Shown: positions 15,986 through 24,375 of the stretch, piece after piece
Layout of the letters: the number at the start of each line of letters is the position of its first letter
Position numbering within the stretch: position 1 is the first letter of the stretch
Origin: Candidatus Nanoarchaeia archaeon
GTDB lineage: Archaea; Nanobdellota; Nanobdellia; Woesearchaeales; JAQUVJ01
DNA: 43,733 nt
Assembly: GCA_028693395.1 (NCBI GenBank)
Contig: JAQUVJ010000009.1
Location: forward strand, 1 to 43,733
Direction: 5' to 3'
Made by a program: the position numbers and the translations under genes
Notes under the pieces: generated by a model
Told to the model about the DNA's origin: nothing
The model's input: only the letters and a program-made list of their open reading frames with translations
Database searches by the model: none

Positions 15986-16088
15986 TATCTTATAATATTG
16001 TTTATTTTATATTAATCTCGTCTTTAATTTATTTTTATATTGTTTTTATATTGTTTTTTATATACCTTCCAAGAGTAGTAATCAATTT

Positions 16089-16101
16089 TTTTATATATAA
16101 T
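16089..16101 (+). promoter_or_regulatory. TATA box of pta
   Basis: ttttatatataat centred about 35 bases before ATG 16130. The leader would contain the tggt at 16119-16122, a weak Shine-Dalgarno-like site seven bases before the start. Confidence 0.5.
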
Positions 16102-16129
16102 TATACAAAAATGTATACTGGTAATAAAA

Positions 16130-17119
16130 ATGCAAGAACAAATCTTAAAATATTTCGAAAAAAATGCTAAAGAATTTCAAAATACCATAATTTTTGATGA
16201 ATGGGAAGACGAAAGAATAATACTTGCAGTAAAGAAATTAACACAAAAAAAGATTCTAAAACCATTATTTCCTGTAAAATCAAAAGATTTAGAAAAATTA
16301 AAAATTATATTAAAAAGAAACAAAATAAAATATTATTCAATAGCAATATTTGAAGATTTTAAAGATGAATTAATAAAATTATTAGAAGAAATAAGAAAAG
16401 ATAAATTAAAAGAAAATGAAGCCAAAACACTTATTGAAGATATTCATTATTTTTCCACTCTTTTATTAAAATCAAACTATGCACAAGGTATTGTTTCAGG
16501 ATCTTTAAGTCCAACAAAAGACGTAATAAAACCTGCCTTACAAATAATAAAAACAAAACAAGGAGTTCAAAAAGCATCATCATTTTTCTTCATGGTAAAA
16601 GAAAAAGAAACTTTCTTATTTGCTGATTGTGGATTTCAGATAAATCCAACTCCACAAGACATTGTTGAAATAACAAAATTAAGTGTTGAATCTTGCAAAA
16701 AATTCAACTATTATCCAAGAGTTGCACTTTTATCATTCTCCACAAAAAAATCATCTGATGATGAAATATCACAAAAAACAAGAGATGCTTATGAACTTTT
16801 ATTAAAAGAAAATGTTGACTTTGAATTTGAAGGTGACATTCAATTTGATGCCGCACTTGATAAAAAAACAAGAGAAATAAAAATTAAAGATACAAAATTA
16901 ACAAACAATGCAAACATTTTCATATTTCCAGATTTAAATTCAGGAAATATAGGATACAAAATAGCAAAAATTTTAGGAGATTACAACGCAATTGGTCCAA
17001 TAATTCAAGGTTTAAACCAACCTGTAAATGACCTATCACGTGGTTGCAGTGTAGATGAAATATACTATACTGCATGTATTACATCAATAATTGCAGGTAA
17101 AAAAAATGAAAATAATTAA
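16130..17119 (+). CDS. pta: Phosphate acetyltransferase
   Basis: This enzyme interconverts acetyl-CoA plus phosphate and acetyl phosphate plus CoA, in acetate activation or overflow. The 329 residues match the compact single-domain Pta. Family signatures are near the C-terminus: IFPDLNSGNIGYKIAKILGD, then AIGPIIQGLNQPVNDLSRGC, the CoA/phosphate-binding stretch, and the earlier QGIVSGSLSPTKDVIKPAL. No kinase gene (ackA) is in view; in fermentative DPANN lineages acetate is often made by ADP-forming acetyl-CoA synthetase, so the partner is worth noting. The gene overlaps the start of the next surface-protein gene by 14 bases, which seems to be economy of space rather than a shared role. The ATG at 16130 is supported by a GGT site seven bases upstream. 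Confidence 0.92.
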   Translation: MQEQILKYFEKNAKEFQNTIIFDEWEDERIILAVKKLTQKKILKPLFPVKSKDLEKLKIILKRNKIKYYSIAIFEDFKDELIKLLEEIRKDKLKENEAKTLIEDIHYFSTLLLKSNYAQGIVSGSLSPTKDVIKPALQIIKTKQGVQKASSFFFMVKEKETFLFADCGFQINPTPQDIVEITKLSVESCKKFNYYPRVALLSFSTKKSSDDEISQKTRDAYELLLKENVDFEFEGDIQFDAALDKKTREIKIKDTKLTNNANIFIFPDLNSGNIGYKIAKILGDYNAIGPIIQGLNQPVNDLSRGCSVDEIYYTACITSIIAGKKNENN

Positions 17120-19112
17120 AAATAACAAAAAATGCTTATTTTTTTTAATGTTTACTCTTTTTATTCTAATTAATATAAATTTATCATTTGTTTCTTCTTT
17201 TTCAGACAATTATTACGATATTTTTAAATGCGATAAAGACGGAGATGGTTTTTACAAAATATATGATATTAATGATCATGAATCATGTGAAATAATTGAT
17301 TCAAACACAAAAAGTTTTTCATTAGATTATTTTGATTTAGATTCTGTTTTAAAAAACAATATTACTTTAATAAACGGAAGATTTTTTAATGAAACTAATA
17401 TTGATAGTTTTAATAATGTTAAAAATTTAAGTTCATACTATGATAATATTACAGAATTTATTGGAATAATTATAGAGTTAATAGAAACAGAAAAATCGAC
17501 ACAAGAACATAGTAATAAACCTTATTTCTTTTTAGAAAATTCTAATGAAATAACCGATGCAACAACAGATAAAACAACAAATGATAAAATTTTTGAAGAA
17601 TTATTAATAGAATCTGGAAAAGAACCTATAACAATAAAACTACTAAGAAATTCTCCATATATTGTTCCTAGATTATGTCTTATAGAAACTAACGAAGAAA
17701 TATTTCAATTTGAAGGAAATTCTTTAAATGAAAATGATGAAACAAAAGAAAATAAGATATACAAAATTGAAAAATGGACTGCAACAAATTATGAAAAATG
17801 TAATGAAAATGTTTCAAGTAGAGATAATTTTTTAGAAAAAGAATTTTATCTATTTTGTAAAAATCCATTTCAAAATTATATAGAAAAAACATATGAAAAT
17901 AATGAAGCTAAAGATTTAGTAAATTGTTATGTAACAAATAATAAAAATATTAAATCTGATATAACAAATACTGAAACATCTGAAATTCTTGAAAACGAAA
18001 ATTCTACAAATGAAAATGAAACAAATACTGAGACAAATAATGAAACAAATATCATCGATATTTTTTCAACAACTAATAAACTTCAAGAAATAAATACAAG
18101 AATTGATGACTTTTCTAATACAATTTTAATCAAAAATCAACAAACAATAGAACTAACAAACACAATAACACAAAAAGAAAATGTAAAAACCGACTTAAAA
18201 AATAAAATTGATTCAGAAATTTCAAAAGAAACAAATGCAACAAAAAAAATAATTTTAGAACAAACAAAAGAAATAATAGAAAATAATAATATTGTTGAAA
18301 CAAAAACAAATTTAGAAATAAAAAGTATAGAAAATCTAACAAAAATATCAATAAAAATAGATTCAGAATTAGAAGGAAATAAAGAAGACTTTAAAATAAT
18401 ACAAAATATCGATAAATCTTTTATTGATTCTGCAAGTAAAATTATATACAATAAAACAAAATATTCATTAACTATTTTGATTGATGATCCATTAATTATG
18501 TGGAACTTTCTAAATGAAGAAGAACTACAAAAAAGGGAGATAGAATATTACGTTGATGAAGAAATTGAGAGTTCTAATCAAGAAGAAATGGAAGTCGTTG
18601 TTATAAATACTAATGAACCATTATCAACGCCTATTGAAGAAGATATAACAACAAATGAAACAATTAATGAAAATATAAATAATGAATCAATAACTATTGA
18701 AGAAAATACAACAATAAATGAAATTATAAATGAAAACATAAACAACAATTCAATTAATAATAACACAAACAAAGAAGATATCAATGAACAAAAAAACACA
18801 TCAACAACAAATCATAATGAAGAAAATACTAATGAACACATAAAAGAAATTAATCCCGAAATTATTGACGAAAAAGAAAATTTAATATCAATAATATTAG
18901 GACTTTCATTAATTCCTACTATTATCTTTTTACTTGTTTTCTTTGAAAAATTTAAAAAGAAAAAAGAAGAACATTACGAAGGAGTTTTTCAAAATGAACC
19001 TCAAACTCAATATTTTCAAAATATAAATCAAGCCACACAAAATAATAATTTAAAAATTAATGATCAACAAAGACAAAAGTTATATGATGCTATTAATAAA
19101 TTAAATAAATAA
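17106..19112 (+). CDS. Secreted, C-terminally anchored low-complexity surface protein
   Basis: The product (668 residues) has a signal peptide at about residues 8-30 (CLFFLMFTLFILININ) and one membrane helix near 594-616 (SIILGLSLIPTIIFLLVFF) followed by a basic stop-transfer KFKKKKEE and a short Gln/Asn-rich cytoplasmic tail. The outside part begins with FKCDKDGDGFYKIYD, an EF-hand- or dockerin-like acidic loop, has scattered Cys, a helical coiled-coil region near 330-430 and two Asn/Thr/Glu-rich linkers, the second next to the membrane. It resembles a stalked surface protein of unknown function. ATG 17106 is chosen because tgcaggt lies seven bases before it, the same arrangement as at tbp; the longer frame from 17091 lacks this. 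It overlaps pta by 14 bases. Confidence 0.78.
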   Translation: MKIIKNNKKCLFFLMFTLFILININLSFVSSFSDNYYDIFKCDKDGDGFYKIYDINDHESCEIIDSNTKSFSLDYFDLDSVLKNNITLINGRFFNETNIDSFNNVKNLSSYYDNITEFIGIIIELIETEKSTQEHSNKPYFFLENSNEITDATTDKTTNDKIFEELLIESGKEPITIKLLRNSPYIVPRLCLIETNEEIFQFEGNSLNENDETKENKIYKIEKWTATNYEKCNENVSSRDNFLEKEFYLFCKNPFQNYIEKTYENNEAKDLVNCYVTNNKNIKSDITNTETSEILENENSTNENETNTETNNETNIIDIFSTTNKLQEINTRIDDFSNTILIKNQQTIELTNTITQKENVKTDLKNKIDSEISKETNATKKIILEQTKEIIENNNIVETKTNLEIKSIENLTKISIKIDSELEGNKEDFKIIQNIDKSFIDSASKIIYNKTKYSLTILIDDPLIMWNFLNEEELQKREIEYYVDEEIESSNQEEMEVVVINTNEPLSTPIEEDITTNETINENINNESITIEENTTINEIINENINNNSINNNTNKEDINEQKNTSTTNHNEENTNEHIKEINPEIIDEKENLISIILGLSLIPTIIFLLVFFEKFKKKKEEHYEGVFQNEPQTQYFQNINQATQNNNLKINDQQRQKLYDAINKLNK

Positions 19113-19266
19113 TTTATTTATTAAGAAATATTATTCATTATAAAAAAAAATTAATAAAAAGAGAAATAAGAAAAATAAAAGAAATAAAAAAATAAAAGAA
19201 ATAAAAAAATAAATAATCTAAAAAATCTGATGATATTATTAATAATAACTACTTAATTATAATAAA
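19113..19266. other. AT-rich convergent spacer
   Basis: This spacer lies between the ends of the surface-protein gene and cbf5. It is almost only A on the plus strand (aaataaaaga units), which gives T-rich DNA on the minus strand suitable for terminating cbf5. No gene is visible. Confidence 0.5.
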
Positions 19267-20253
19267 TTATTTGTCCATTCTTGGATATATTCCTTGATTC
19301 ATTATTACTTTTTCTATCTTTAAAGCAATAGCATTTGAATTATTTTTAATCTCTTTAGAACTAATAAGAGCTTTGCCAAAACAAACCAATTCTCCTTTTA
19401 ATGTTAATACTGCAACGATATCATCTTTTCTAAATCTATGCTCTAATTTTGCTATACCTGGTGATTTTAAATCGATACCATTTATCATACTTGAAACTGC
19501 TGAATCTACTATCCATATTTTTGGAATATGATCTATACATTCTTCGATATTTAATATTATTTTATTTAACATAAATGAATCATTTTTTTCTTTATAAAAA
19601 TAATAAGCATCTGAAATTTCTTGTAAATTATGAATTGTATTTTCTCTTATTGGACCAACTCTTGTTCTTCTAAGTTCTACCATATTTGCTCCACATCCTA
19701 AGAATTCTCCTATATCATAACAAAGTTTTCTTATATATGTTCCTGCTTGACATCCAACCTTAAATAAAACATTTTGACCTTTTATTTCCAATATTTTTAT
19801 ATAATAAATTGTTCTATATCTTTCTTTTCTAACAACAGCACTTTTTACGGGTGGTTTTTGTTTGATTCTTCCAACAAATTTATCAATTGTTTCAACAAGT
19901 TTTTTTTCACTAATTTTTTTATGAATTCTCATTAAACAAACATATTCTTTTCCTGATTCTAAGAAAAATTCTAAAGATTTTGTTCCTTTGTTTAATGCTA
20001 TTGGTAAAATTCCAGTTACTGCTGGATCTAGAGTTCCTGAATGCCCACATTTTTCGATATTTAAAATTCTTTTTAGCATACCTGATATTTCATGACTTGT
20101 TGGCCCTGATGGTTTATCTACGTTTATTAATCCATATTCTAATTTTTCTTCTATGGTTCTATCTTCTATATTTTTACCATAATCTGGACTAGTATTTGCT
20201 TGTTTTAAAGTAATAATTTTAAATTCTAATTTTTCATAGGGCAAAAGACACAT
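19267..20253 (-). CDS. cbf5: tRNA/rRNA pseudouridine synthase Cbf5 (TruB family) with PUA domain
   Basis: Cbf5 is the catalytic subunit of archaeal H/ACA ribonucleoproteins, making pseudouridine in rRNA under guide RNAs, and may also modify U55 of tRNA. The TruB-type catalytic motif is GHSGTLDPAVTGILPIAL with D76 as the catalytic Asp. KPSGPTSHE precedes it, and CQAGTYIRKLCYDIGEFLG and LRRTRVGPI follow. The last 80 residues form the PUA domain (GIAKLEHRFRKDDIVAVLTLKGE) and end YPRMDK, typical of archaeal Cbf5 rather than bacterial TruB. The start at ATG 20253 (328 residues) has an AAAGGTG site just upstream; a GTG at 20262 would add three residues. It is divergent from hjc with about 60 bases between. 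Nop10 and Gar1 are not in the window. Confidence 0.96.
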   Translation of the reverse strand: MCLLPYEKLEFKIITLKQANTSPDYGKNIEDRTIEEKLEYGLINVDKPSGPTSHEISGMLKRILNIEKCGHSGTLDPAVTGILPIALNKGTKSLEFFLESGKEYVCLMRIHKKISEKKLVETIDKFVGRIKQKPPVKSAVVRKERYRTIYYIKILEIKGQNVLFKVGCQAGTYIRKLCYDIGEFLGCGANMVELRRTRVGPIRENTIHNLQEISDAYYFYKEKNDSFMLNKIILNIEECIDHIPKIWIVDSAVSSMINGIDLKSPGIAKLEHRFRKDDIVAVLTLKGELVCFGKALISSKEIKNNSNAIALKIEKVIMNQGIYPRMDK

Positions 20254-20316
20254 GCATGACACCTTTATATATTGAAATAGTGTTTATCATTATAAAGTTT
20301 TATAAAATAATACAAG

Positions 20317-20709
20317 GTGTTAAAGATTTCATTAAAATCAAAAGGAATTGGAGCAGAAAGAGAATTATTACATATGTTTTGGGCAAATAAATGGGCCTGT
20401 ATAAGAGTTGCGGGTTCTGGGTCAATGATATATCCCTCACCTGATTTACTTGCTGGGAACAATCTTAGAAAGATTGCGATAGAATGTAAAATAACAAAAA
20501 GTGAATATCAATATTTCACAAAAAAGGAAATAGAAGAATTAATTGAATTTTCTAGACTCTTTGGAGCAGAAAGTTTTGTTTCAGTAAAATTTCAAGGACT
20601 TGGATGGAAATTTTTTACACTTGAAGATTTAAAAGAAACTGATAAAAAATATGTTTGTTCAAGACATCTTGCAGAGATTAGAGGTTTAGATTTTAATGAT
20701 ATTATTTAA
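20317..20709 (+). CDS. hjc: Holliday junction resolvase Hjc
   Basis: Archaeal Hjc cuts four-way junctions symmetrically at the end of homologous recombination. The 130 residues are the usual size. Nuclease-fold residues are visible: E14 in KGIGAERELL, the VAGSGS loop at 31-36, P42-D43 in SPDLLAGN, and E56-x-K58 in AIECK, giving the E, D, ExK metal site. WKF near 97-99 is also conserved. The start is GTG at 20317 (coding LKISLKSKG); the next Met is inside the fold, so GTG is needed. An attataaag element centred about 25 bases upstream could be the TATA box of a leaderless message. It shares a divergent promoter region with cbf5. It could contribute to the recombination seen among the repeat-rich adhesins, but that is speculation. 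Confidence 0.95.
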   Translation: MLKISLKSKGIGAERELLHMFWANKWACIRVAGSGSMIYPSPDLLAGNNLRKIAIECKITKSEYQYFTKKEIEELIEFSRLFGAESFVSVKFQGLGWKFFTLEDLKETDKKYVCSRHLAEIRGLDFNDII

Positions 20710-20965
20710 AATAATAATAATAATAATAATAATATAATATGATAATAACATAATAAAATAAAATAAAATATAAAAAATATAGAAAATAAAAAAAAATTAA
20801 GAATAGTAATATAGTAAAAAAGTATATAAAATATTAAAAAATAACATAAAATAATAAAAAAAAGAAAAAATATTAAAAGAAAAAAAGAATAAGTAAAAAG
20901 ATTAAAAAAATATAAAAATATAAAAAGTAAAAAAAATAAAAAAAATAAAGAAAGAAAAGATCAAA
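20708..20965. other. A-rich convergent spacer with AAT microsatellite
   Basis: It begins with an (aat)n run of about eight units at 20708-20735 and continues as almost pure A with scattered T and G. It would terminate the minus-strand gene ending at 20966. No coding potential or structured RNA is visible. Confidence 0.6.
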
Positions 20966-23900
20966 TTATTTATTTTTCAATTCTTTTAAATTGAAAATTT
21001 TAGACATTGTATTCCAAAAATAATCATGCTGTGTCATATTAAATTTATGTAAATACTTTTGAATATCAATTAAATTACTAAAAATTGTTTCAATTCTTAC
21101 ATTTGCATCATAATAATTATTTAAAATTCTGAAAATATCTAATTTTTCATCAACTAAGAACACTTCTTTTTTATCTAAATTGTTGTATAACCAATTATAA
21201 TTTTTTTTATTATTATGTGAATACAATAATTTTATCAAAAACAAAAATCTTTCTTCTTCTAAATCAATTCCTAATAATTTCTTTAAATTAGCAATTATAA
21301 AAGAAAATTTACCTTGGTTTTCATTATTTAATTTTTCTAAATTTTTTATATAAATTCTCATTTTTTTTATATTTATTTTTAAATGTCCATTTTGCTTTAA
21401 TTTATAGTTTTGATATTTTTTATATTGTTCATTTATTTTTTTGAAATCATCAGCCGCACTTGGAATATTTACTTTTTTATTCAATAAATTAGATAATATT
21501 TTTGAATAATAATCTTCAATATCTTTTTCTTTTAAATTAAAAATTATTTTTAAATTTTCAAAAATAAATCCTTGACTAACAAATATATCAATATTTTTAA
21601 TAACATCTAATTTTATTTTATTAAATTCTTTATATTCAATTTCAAATGATTGTAAGAATTCTTTTTCGATTGCTTCAAAATTAATATTTTTATTTAAATA
21701 AATTTGATTATAATAATGAACATATATTTGAAAAGATGAAATTATTGATGTATTTGTTAAACAAAGTGAATAAAAAATATTTTTTGGATTATTGTTTAAT
21801 AATTTATTTATCTTATCATCTTTTGAAAAAATTTCTCTTCTTTTTTCAAATTCTAAAAAATCTTTTTTGAAATCAACTTCACTTAAATTATAAAGGTTTT
21901 GTTGAAAATAATAATTTAATGAAAATGAATTTAACTTATCTATTTTTATTAAACTATTTTTAATATCATCAAATACATAATAAACTGAACTTAATGATTT
22001 CTTTGATGTAAATTTTATGGTTCTTTGTAAATTTGTAATAATATTATTATTAATTACTTCTATTAATTTTTCTCCTTCTTTTTCTCTTTCATTAATATCT
22101 GCAACTACTTTTTTAAGATTTTTATATTCATCAATTATATTTTTTTGAAATTCTTTTTGATCTTTTTTAAATTCTTCTTGCATTTTTTTTAATTCAGATA
22201 TTCCATCAACTTTTTGATCTATGTTGTTTAATCTTTCTCCAACTTCTTTTTGAGATTCATTTATTGATTTTACTAACTCTTTATTTATTCCAATTAGATA
22301 ATTCACTCTTTTTCCTAAAATATTTTCTAAAATATCTTTTACTATTTTTTTATTTTGTGGATTATCTAAATTTACTAATTCCATTATTTTTTTTATTTGT
22401 AAATCATTTCTTTCAAAACCTTCTTTTATTTGTTTTGCAAGTGGTTCATAAACTTCTTTTTTTACTTGTACTAACATATTTTCTACTACTGCATTAATTT
22501 TTGATTCTAAGCTCTTTGATAATACTAATAAATCATTTAATGCACCTTTTATGTCTTTATGTGAATCTTTTATTATTTTTAATGATTGTTCATTATTTTT
22601 AGAAATTATTTCTTTTAATGATTCATATAATTTTAAATTATTAACAATAATTCCACTATAATTCTTTTGATTAAAGTCAAACAATTCTTTTATGGAATGC
22701 ATTATATAAGTGCTTCCTTCTACCAATCCTTCACCTAAAACTGAAATAAAATTACCAAATTCATCCATAAATTTTTCTTGGTTATTTTCAAAATTATTAA
22801 TTTTACTTATTATTTTAGCATTAGCAGCACCAACGCCTCTTTTAACTTTTTTTATTTCTAATAAGAATTCTCTTAATTTTTCTATTTCGTTAATTATCTC
22901 TTTATTATTTGGATTTTTTGAATCAGATTGTGCTTGAAGAGCTTCTATTTGACCTAAAATCTTTTCTTTTTCTATAATATCTTCTTTTTTATCATTAAAA
23001 GAATCTTGATTTTCTGTTGGGTTTTGAGAAATCAAAGTTTCTAATTCTTTTTTTTCTTTTTTTACATCTTCCTTTATTTCTCCAAAGATTGCTCTTATTT
23101 CATCTTCTTCTTCATTAGGCATTGTCATTAAAATTTCTGCTTCATTTCCTAAAGCATCTGGATCTCCTAAGTCTATTGCTTGCTCAACATTATTAATAAC
23201 TCCTTTAACTATATCACTTTGATTTTTTGAAGATTGATCTATATCGCTTTTTACTTCTTCGTCTGCCTTCTCAACTTTTTTTTCTGCTTCTATAATTGGT
23301 TTATCTCTTTTTTCTCTTTCTTTTATTTCTTGTTTTATTTCTATTCCCTCAGGAGTTATCATTTTTGTTAAACTTGTTAATAACAAAATAACAAACACAA
23401 TAAAAGAAATTTGCCAAATATTATATCCAATTATTAAAAACTTCAAGAAAGCATAATAAGGATTTGATTGTGAAACTAAATCATTAATATCATTTTCAAA
23501 ACCTAATTTTAATTGATTATTTGTACTTAAATATCTAATACTTCCATCACTTAAAACTTCAACATTTAATCCATAACCTCCCATCAATAAAGGGAAAAAA
23601 ATAATTAAAAATGCACCTAAGATTATTGCAAATCTTTTTAAATATAAACTTGAACCTTCAAAACTTTCATCTTCTTTAGAAAAAGCACTTTTAACTATTG
23701 CTATAACAAAAAATAAAAGTATAATAAATAAAAAATAAGGACTTGCTAGAAATAGTTTTCTAAATGTTCCAAATAAACCTGCATGAAGACCATAAGAAGT
23801 TGATATTCCCATTATTAATCCAAGAACATAACCTATTTTTCTTACATCTTCTTCATGTCCTTTCATTACATTTGCAAGACCATAAGAAATCAAAGTTATT

Positions 23901-24049
23901 GATAAGAAACTTAAAAATAAAGCATCTATAAAAAATGAATATTTGTCATAAAAATTTATTGCAACTTTTGATTTATCTTCTATTGCATAAGAAAAACTTG
24001 ATATAACTAATACTAACATTAAAAAACTAAATATTTTATTTGAATTCAT
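20966..24049 (-). CDS. Polytopic membrane protein with very long cytosolic or external coiled coil
   Basis: I do not recognise this 1027-residue protein. A signal-like first helix (residues 5-22, ending SYA) is followed by about five hydrophobic segments near 38-60, 70-90, 103-122, 138-157 and 203-228. After MITPEGIEIKQ the chain turns highly charged: residues 235-700 are mostly Lys/Glu-rich helix with repeated heptads, containing Asp/Glu-rich and Gln/Ser-rich stretches. The last 330 residues are helical, rich in Lys, Asn and aromatics, and look globular. No enzymatic motif, ATPase loop or Cys pair is seen. The layout recalls chemoreceptor-like or membrane scaffold proteins, or those that tether surface structures, but no HAMP or signalling hairpin is clear. 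It lies next to an S-layer-like gene on the same strand, 326 bases downstream of it. Confidence 0.72.
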   Translation of the reverse strand: MNSNKIFSFLMLVLVISSFSYAIEDKSKVAINFYDKYSFFIDALFLSFLSITLISYGLANVMKGHEEDVRKIGYVLGLIMGISTSYGLHAGLFGTFRKLFLASPYFLFIILLFFVIAIVKSAFSKEDESFEGSSLYLKRFAIILGAFLIIFFPLLMGGYGLNVEVLSDGSIRYLSTNNQLKLGFENDINDLVSQSNPYYAFLKFLIIGYNIWQISFIVFVILLLTSLTKMITPEGIEIKQEIKEREKRDKPIIEAEKKVEKADEEVKSDIDQSSKNQSDIVKGVINNVEQAIDLGDPDALGNEAEILMTMPNEEEDEIRAIFGEIKEDVKKEKKELETLISQNPTENQDSFNDKKEDIIEKEKILGQIEALQAQSDSKNPNNKEIINEIEKLREFLLEIKKVKRGVGAANAKIISKINNFENNQEKFMDEFGNFISVLGEGLVEGSTYIMHSIKELFDFNQKNYSGIIVNNLKLYESLKEIISKNNEQSLKIIKDSHKDIKGALNDLLVLSKSLESKINAVVENMLVQVKKEVYEPLAKQIKEGFERNDLQIKKIMELVNLDNPQNKKIVKDILENILGKRVNYLIGINKELVKSINESQKEVGERLNNIDQKVDGISELKKMQEEFKKDQKEFQKNIIDEYKNLKKVVADINEREKEGEKLIEVINNNIITNLQRTIKFTSKKSLSSVYYVFDDIKNSLIKIDKLNSFSLNYYFQQNLYNLSEVDFKKDFLEFEKRREIFSKDDKINKLLNNNPKNIFYSLCLTNTSIISSFQIYVHYYNQIYLNKNINFEAIEKEFLQSFEIEYKEFNKIKLDVIKNIDIFVSQGFIFENLKIIFNLKEKDIEDYYSKILSNLLNKKVNIPSAADDFKKINEQYKKYQNYKLKQNGHLKINIKKMRIYIKNLEKLNNENQGKFSFIIANLKKLLGIDLEEERFLFLIKLLYSHNNKKNYNWLYNNLDKKEVFLVDEKLDIFRILNNYYDANVRIETIFSNLIDIQKYLHKFNMTQHDYFWNTMSKIFNLKELKNK

Positions 24050-24375
24050 AGAAAAATTAAAGAGATTTCTATTTATAAAACTTACTATATTATATTTTTT
24101 AAATTGTCATACTTAATTAATATTTTAGATATTTAATATAATATAAAAATATTAAAATATTAAAATATTAAAAAATACAAAATTATCTTAAAAATAAATA
24201 ATATATAAAAAAGAATTAAATATTAAAAAATATATAATAAAAAAGATAAAACAAAAAAGATAAAATAAGAAAATAAAATAAAAAAATAACGAAAATCAAG
24301 AAAAAAAAATTTAAAAAAAAAGATTTAAAAAAAAAGAAATAAAAAAAAAATAAAAAAATTAAGAAAAAAAAACAA
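24050..24375. other. 326-base AT-only-like spacer
   Basis: No gene is visible. The right part (24290-24375) gives long T runs on the minus strand right after the S-layer-like gene and probably terminates it. The left part (24050-24120) holds AT elements including tttataaaa and tatattata and must contain the promoter of the 1027-residue gene; a single best TATA box cannot be chosen. Between them are A-rich stretches with taaaatatt direct repeats near 24145-24172. Confidence 0.55.

Larger units (their letters stand above)
15812..16129. other. 318-base divergent spacer between aspS and pta
   Basis: Extremely AT-rich. The aspS side carries aacataaatag-like AT elements about 30 bases before its ribosome site. 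The middle is a T/A microsatellite. The pta side holds a good TATA box at 16089-16101. A plus-strand frame through the microsatellite is composed almost only of Leu/Ile/Tyr codons and is not a credible gene. Confidence 0.6.

Noticed and set aside
15895-16170. Plus-strand frame over the ATT microsatellite
   Set aside because: Almost entirely Leu/Ile/Tyr from a trinucleotide repeat and overlaps the start of pta.
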